The notes under the pieces: generated by a model | What the model saw: only the letters and a program-made list of their open reading frames with translations | The model's database searches: none | Told to the model about the DNA's origin: nothing | Translations under genes and position numbers: made by a program | Shown here: piece after piece, positions 62,822 to 64,000 of the stretch | How positions within the stretch are numbered: position 1 is the first letter of the stretch | Layout: each line of letters starts with the position of its first letter | Assembly (NCBI GenBank): GCA_963780175.1 | Contig: CAWAAT010000001.1 | Location: forward strand, 496,001 to 560,000 | Reading direction: 5' to 3' | DNA: 64,000 nucleotides | Origin: Brooklawnia sp963780175 | GTDB lineage: Bacteria; Actinomycetota; Actinomycetes; Propionibacteriales; Propionibacteriaceae

Positions 62822-63298
62822 TCAGCGGCGTCGACGAAGGCGATCGGCCAGTTCGCGCTCGGTGTCGCGTCGTGCGTCCCGCGCGGCGATCGTCTGGCGT
62901 TTGTCCCAGTCCTTCTTGCCGGTGCCCACCGCGATCTCGACCTTCGCGAAGCCATCCGAGAAGTAGATGGCGAGTGGAACCAACGTCCGTCCGGAGTCGC
63001 CGACCTGCCGTTCCAGCTTGGCGATCTGGCTGCGGTGCAGCAGCAGTTTGCGGTTGCGCTTGGCCGCGTGGTTGCTGAAGGTGCCGAACGCGTACTCGGG
63101 AATGTTGGCGTTGCGCAGCCAGACCTCGCCATTGTCGATGGTCGCGAACGCATCGGTCAGGGTGGCCCGACCGGCGCGCAGGCTCTTCACCTCGGTGCCG
63201 GTCAACACCATGCCCGCCTCGACGCGGTCGCCAATGTGGTAGTCGTGCAGCGCCTTCTTGTTCTGCGCGACCACTTTGCGGCCCTTTTCGCGTGGCAT
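62822..63298 (-). CDS. smpB: SsrA-binding protein SmpB
   Basis: 158-residue tmRNA partner that brings alanyl-tmRNA into stalled ribosomes. The opening VVAQNKKALHDYHIGDRVEAGMVL, the block GTEVKSLRAGRATLTDAFA, and the basic C-terminal tail (KKDWDKRQTIAARDARRD, RRRR end) that reads the empty mRNA channel are all present. GGAGAG precedes the ATG. Transcribed toward ssrA and behind the M23 peptidase gene. Confidence 0.97.
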   Translation of the reverse strand: MPREKGRKVVAQNKKALHDYHIGDRVEAGMVLTGTEVKSLRAGRATLTDAFATIDNGEVWLRNANIPEYAFGTFSNHAAKRNRKLLLHRSQIAKLERQVGDSGRTLVPLAIYFSDGFAKVEIAVGTGKKDWDKRQTIAARDARRDTERELADRLRRRR

Positions 63299-63405
63299 TG
63301 GTGCACTCTCCTACCGGCTGGTCACAGACGGGGACGCCGAGGCCCCATCGAACTAGCCTAGCAAGCTGCTCGATGGGGCCGAGGCGCGAGAACGGGACGC
63401 GAAGC

Positions 63406-64000
63406 TCAGATGTAATTGACCGGGTTGGAGACCGCCCCGTTCACCCAGACGTGGAAGTGCAGATGGCAGCCGGTCGACAGGCCGGTGGTGCCGGTGTAGC
63501 CGACGACCTGACCGCGGCTGACCCACTGGCCGGGGCCGACGATGTACCTCTGGGCGTGGTTGTAACCGGTGCTCACCTGCACCCCGTTGATCCATCCGTT
63601 GTCAACGATCAGCCGCCAACCCCAGCCGCCGCCGTAGTACATGTCGGTGACCACGCCGTCGGCGGCCGCGTAGAGCGGAGTTCCGCAGGACGATCCGATG
63701 TCGAGACCGTCGTGAAACTCGCTGTAGCCCAGAACCGGATTGGTTCGCCAACCATAGGCAGAGGTGTAGGGGCCGTACGCCGGTGTAGCCAGCGGGAAAC
63801 CGGATTTCGCCGCAACGGGAGCAGGGGCCGCCACGGGGGCGCTGTAGCTCTGCTGCTGGGCCGCTGCGGCCTGACGGGCGGCTTCAGCGGCCGCCTGACG
63901 GGCCGCCTCCTCGGCCGCCTGACGCGCGGCTTCGGCCGCCGCCTGACGGGCGGCCTCGGCAGCGCGCTCAGCGTTGCGCTGCACGATGCGCTCGGTGACC
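63406..64000 (-). CDS. M23 family metallopeptidase (C-terminal part; start outside window)
   Basis: The visible 198 residues end with a LytM/M23 peptidase domain: HDGLDIGSSCGTPLYAAADG holds the first zinc His and Asp, and STGCHLHFHVWVNG the last two histidines. So it is probably an active cell-wall hydrolase. Before it lies an Ala-rich helical region with 8-residue EAARQAAA-type repeats. The conserved neighbourhood (ftsE-ftsX-M23-smpB) suggests that the upstream genes are ftsEX and that this protein is activated by FtsX; they are outside the window. Confidence 0.9.
   Translation of the reverse strand, partial: VTERIVQRNAERAAEAARQAAAEAARQAAEEAARQAAAEAARQAAAAQQQSYSAPVAAPAPVAAKSGFPLATPAYGPYTSAYGWRTNPVLGYSEFHDGLDIGSSCGTPLYAAADGVVTDMYYGGGWGWRLIVDNGWINGVQVSTGYNHAQRYIVGPGQWVSRGQVVGYTGTTGLSTGCHLHFHVWVNGAVSNPVNYI
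63869..63964 (-). repeat. four 24-bp coding repeats in the M23 peptidase gene
   Basis: GCCTGACG recurs exactly every 24 bp at 63869, 63893, 63917 and 63941 (plus-strand sequence), encoding four EAARQAAx units of a coiled, Ala-rich linker. It can vary in copy number. Confidence 0.85.

Noticed and set aside
63869..63964. CRISPR-like array
   Set aside because: The 24-bp repeats are contiguous, in frame and encode the Ala-rich linker of the M23 peptidase; there are no spacers.

Overview
The window is high-GC DNA (mostly G or C at third codon positions) from an actinobacterium. Gene content points to the order Propionibacteriales, probably near Propionibacteriaceae; this is an inference from families and gene order. 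No rRNA, tRNA, phage, insertion sequence or CRISPR array was seen. The backbone follows a gene order familiar from mycobacteria and other actinobacteria: UPF0182 / PPA1309 / PDZ-Lon / zincin, uvrD2, nudC, adnAB, DUF3107, ferritin-like protein, DEAD helicase, then secA, hpf, comFC-like, lpqB, mtrB, mtrA, and finally ssrA-smpB next to an M23 peptidase.

Layout. 1-6.3 kb: membrane protein, Lon-like PDZ protease, two metalloprotease-like proteins and a small zinc-ribbon-like protein. 6.4-24.2 kb: a helicase-nuclease island with UvrD2, a recC-recB-recD operon on the plus strand, NudC, and AdnB-AdnA on the minus strand. As read, recC has two opposite single-base frameshifts and recD has one, while recB, adnA and adnB are open throughout. 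24.3-36.1 kb: cold-shock protein, DUF3107, ferritin-like protein, DEAD-box helicase, SDR, DUF2284 protein, TrpS, PHP phosphoesterase, a 180-kDa-class NAD-glutamate dehydrogenase and a DUF2505 protein.

36.1-50.9 kb is an accessory carbon-catabolism locus. It holds an SDR, an RpiB-like isomerase, a two-subunit transketolase, a fused DhaK-DhaL kinase and a LarA-like protein, then a TIM-barrel isomerase/epimerase and a 3-hydroxyacyl-CoA-dehydrogenase-like enzyme on the other strand, then an Nramp-like transporter without the usual metal motif, a DHDPS-family aldolase, an FGGY kinase, a small membrane protein and an unusually long transaldolase-like protein. I cannot name the substrate. The parts suggest import of a small polyol, ketose or sugar acid, oxidation or isomerisation, phosphorylation, and entry to the pentose phosphate pathway through transketolase and transaldolase chemistry. 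This is the best candidate in the window for an undescribed pathway.

51-64 kb: Ku (end joining) with a DUF6912 protein, an Rv3235-family protein, SecA, hibernation factor HPF, a ComFC-like phosphoribosyltransferase, the MtrA-MtrB-LpqB two-component/lipoprotein operon, YqgE, tmRNA with tag AANTSRTDFALAA, SmpB, and the C-terminal part of an M23 peptidase cut by the window end.
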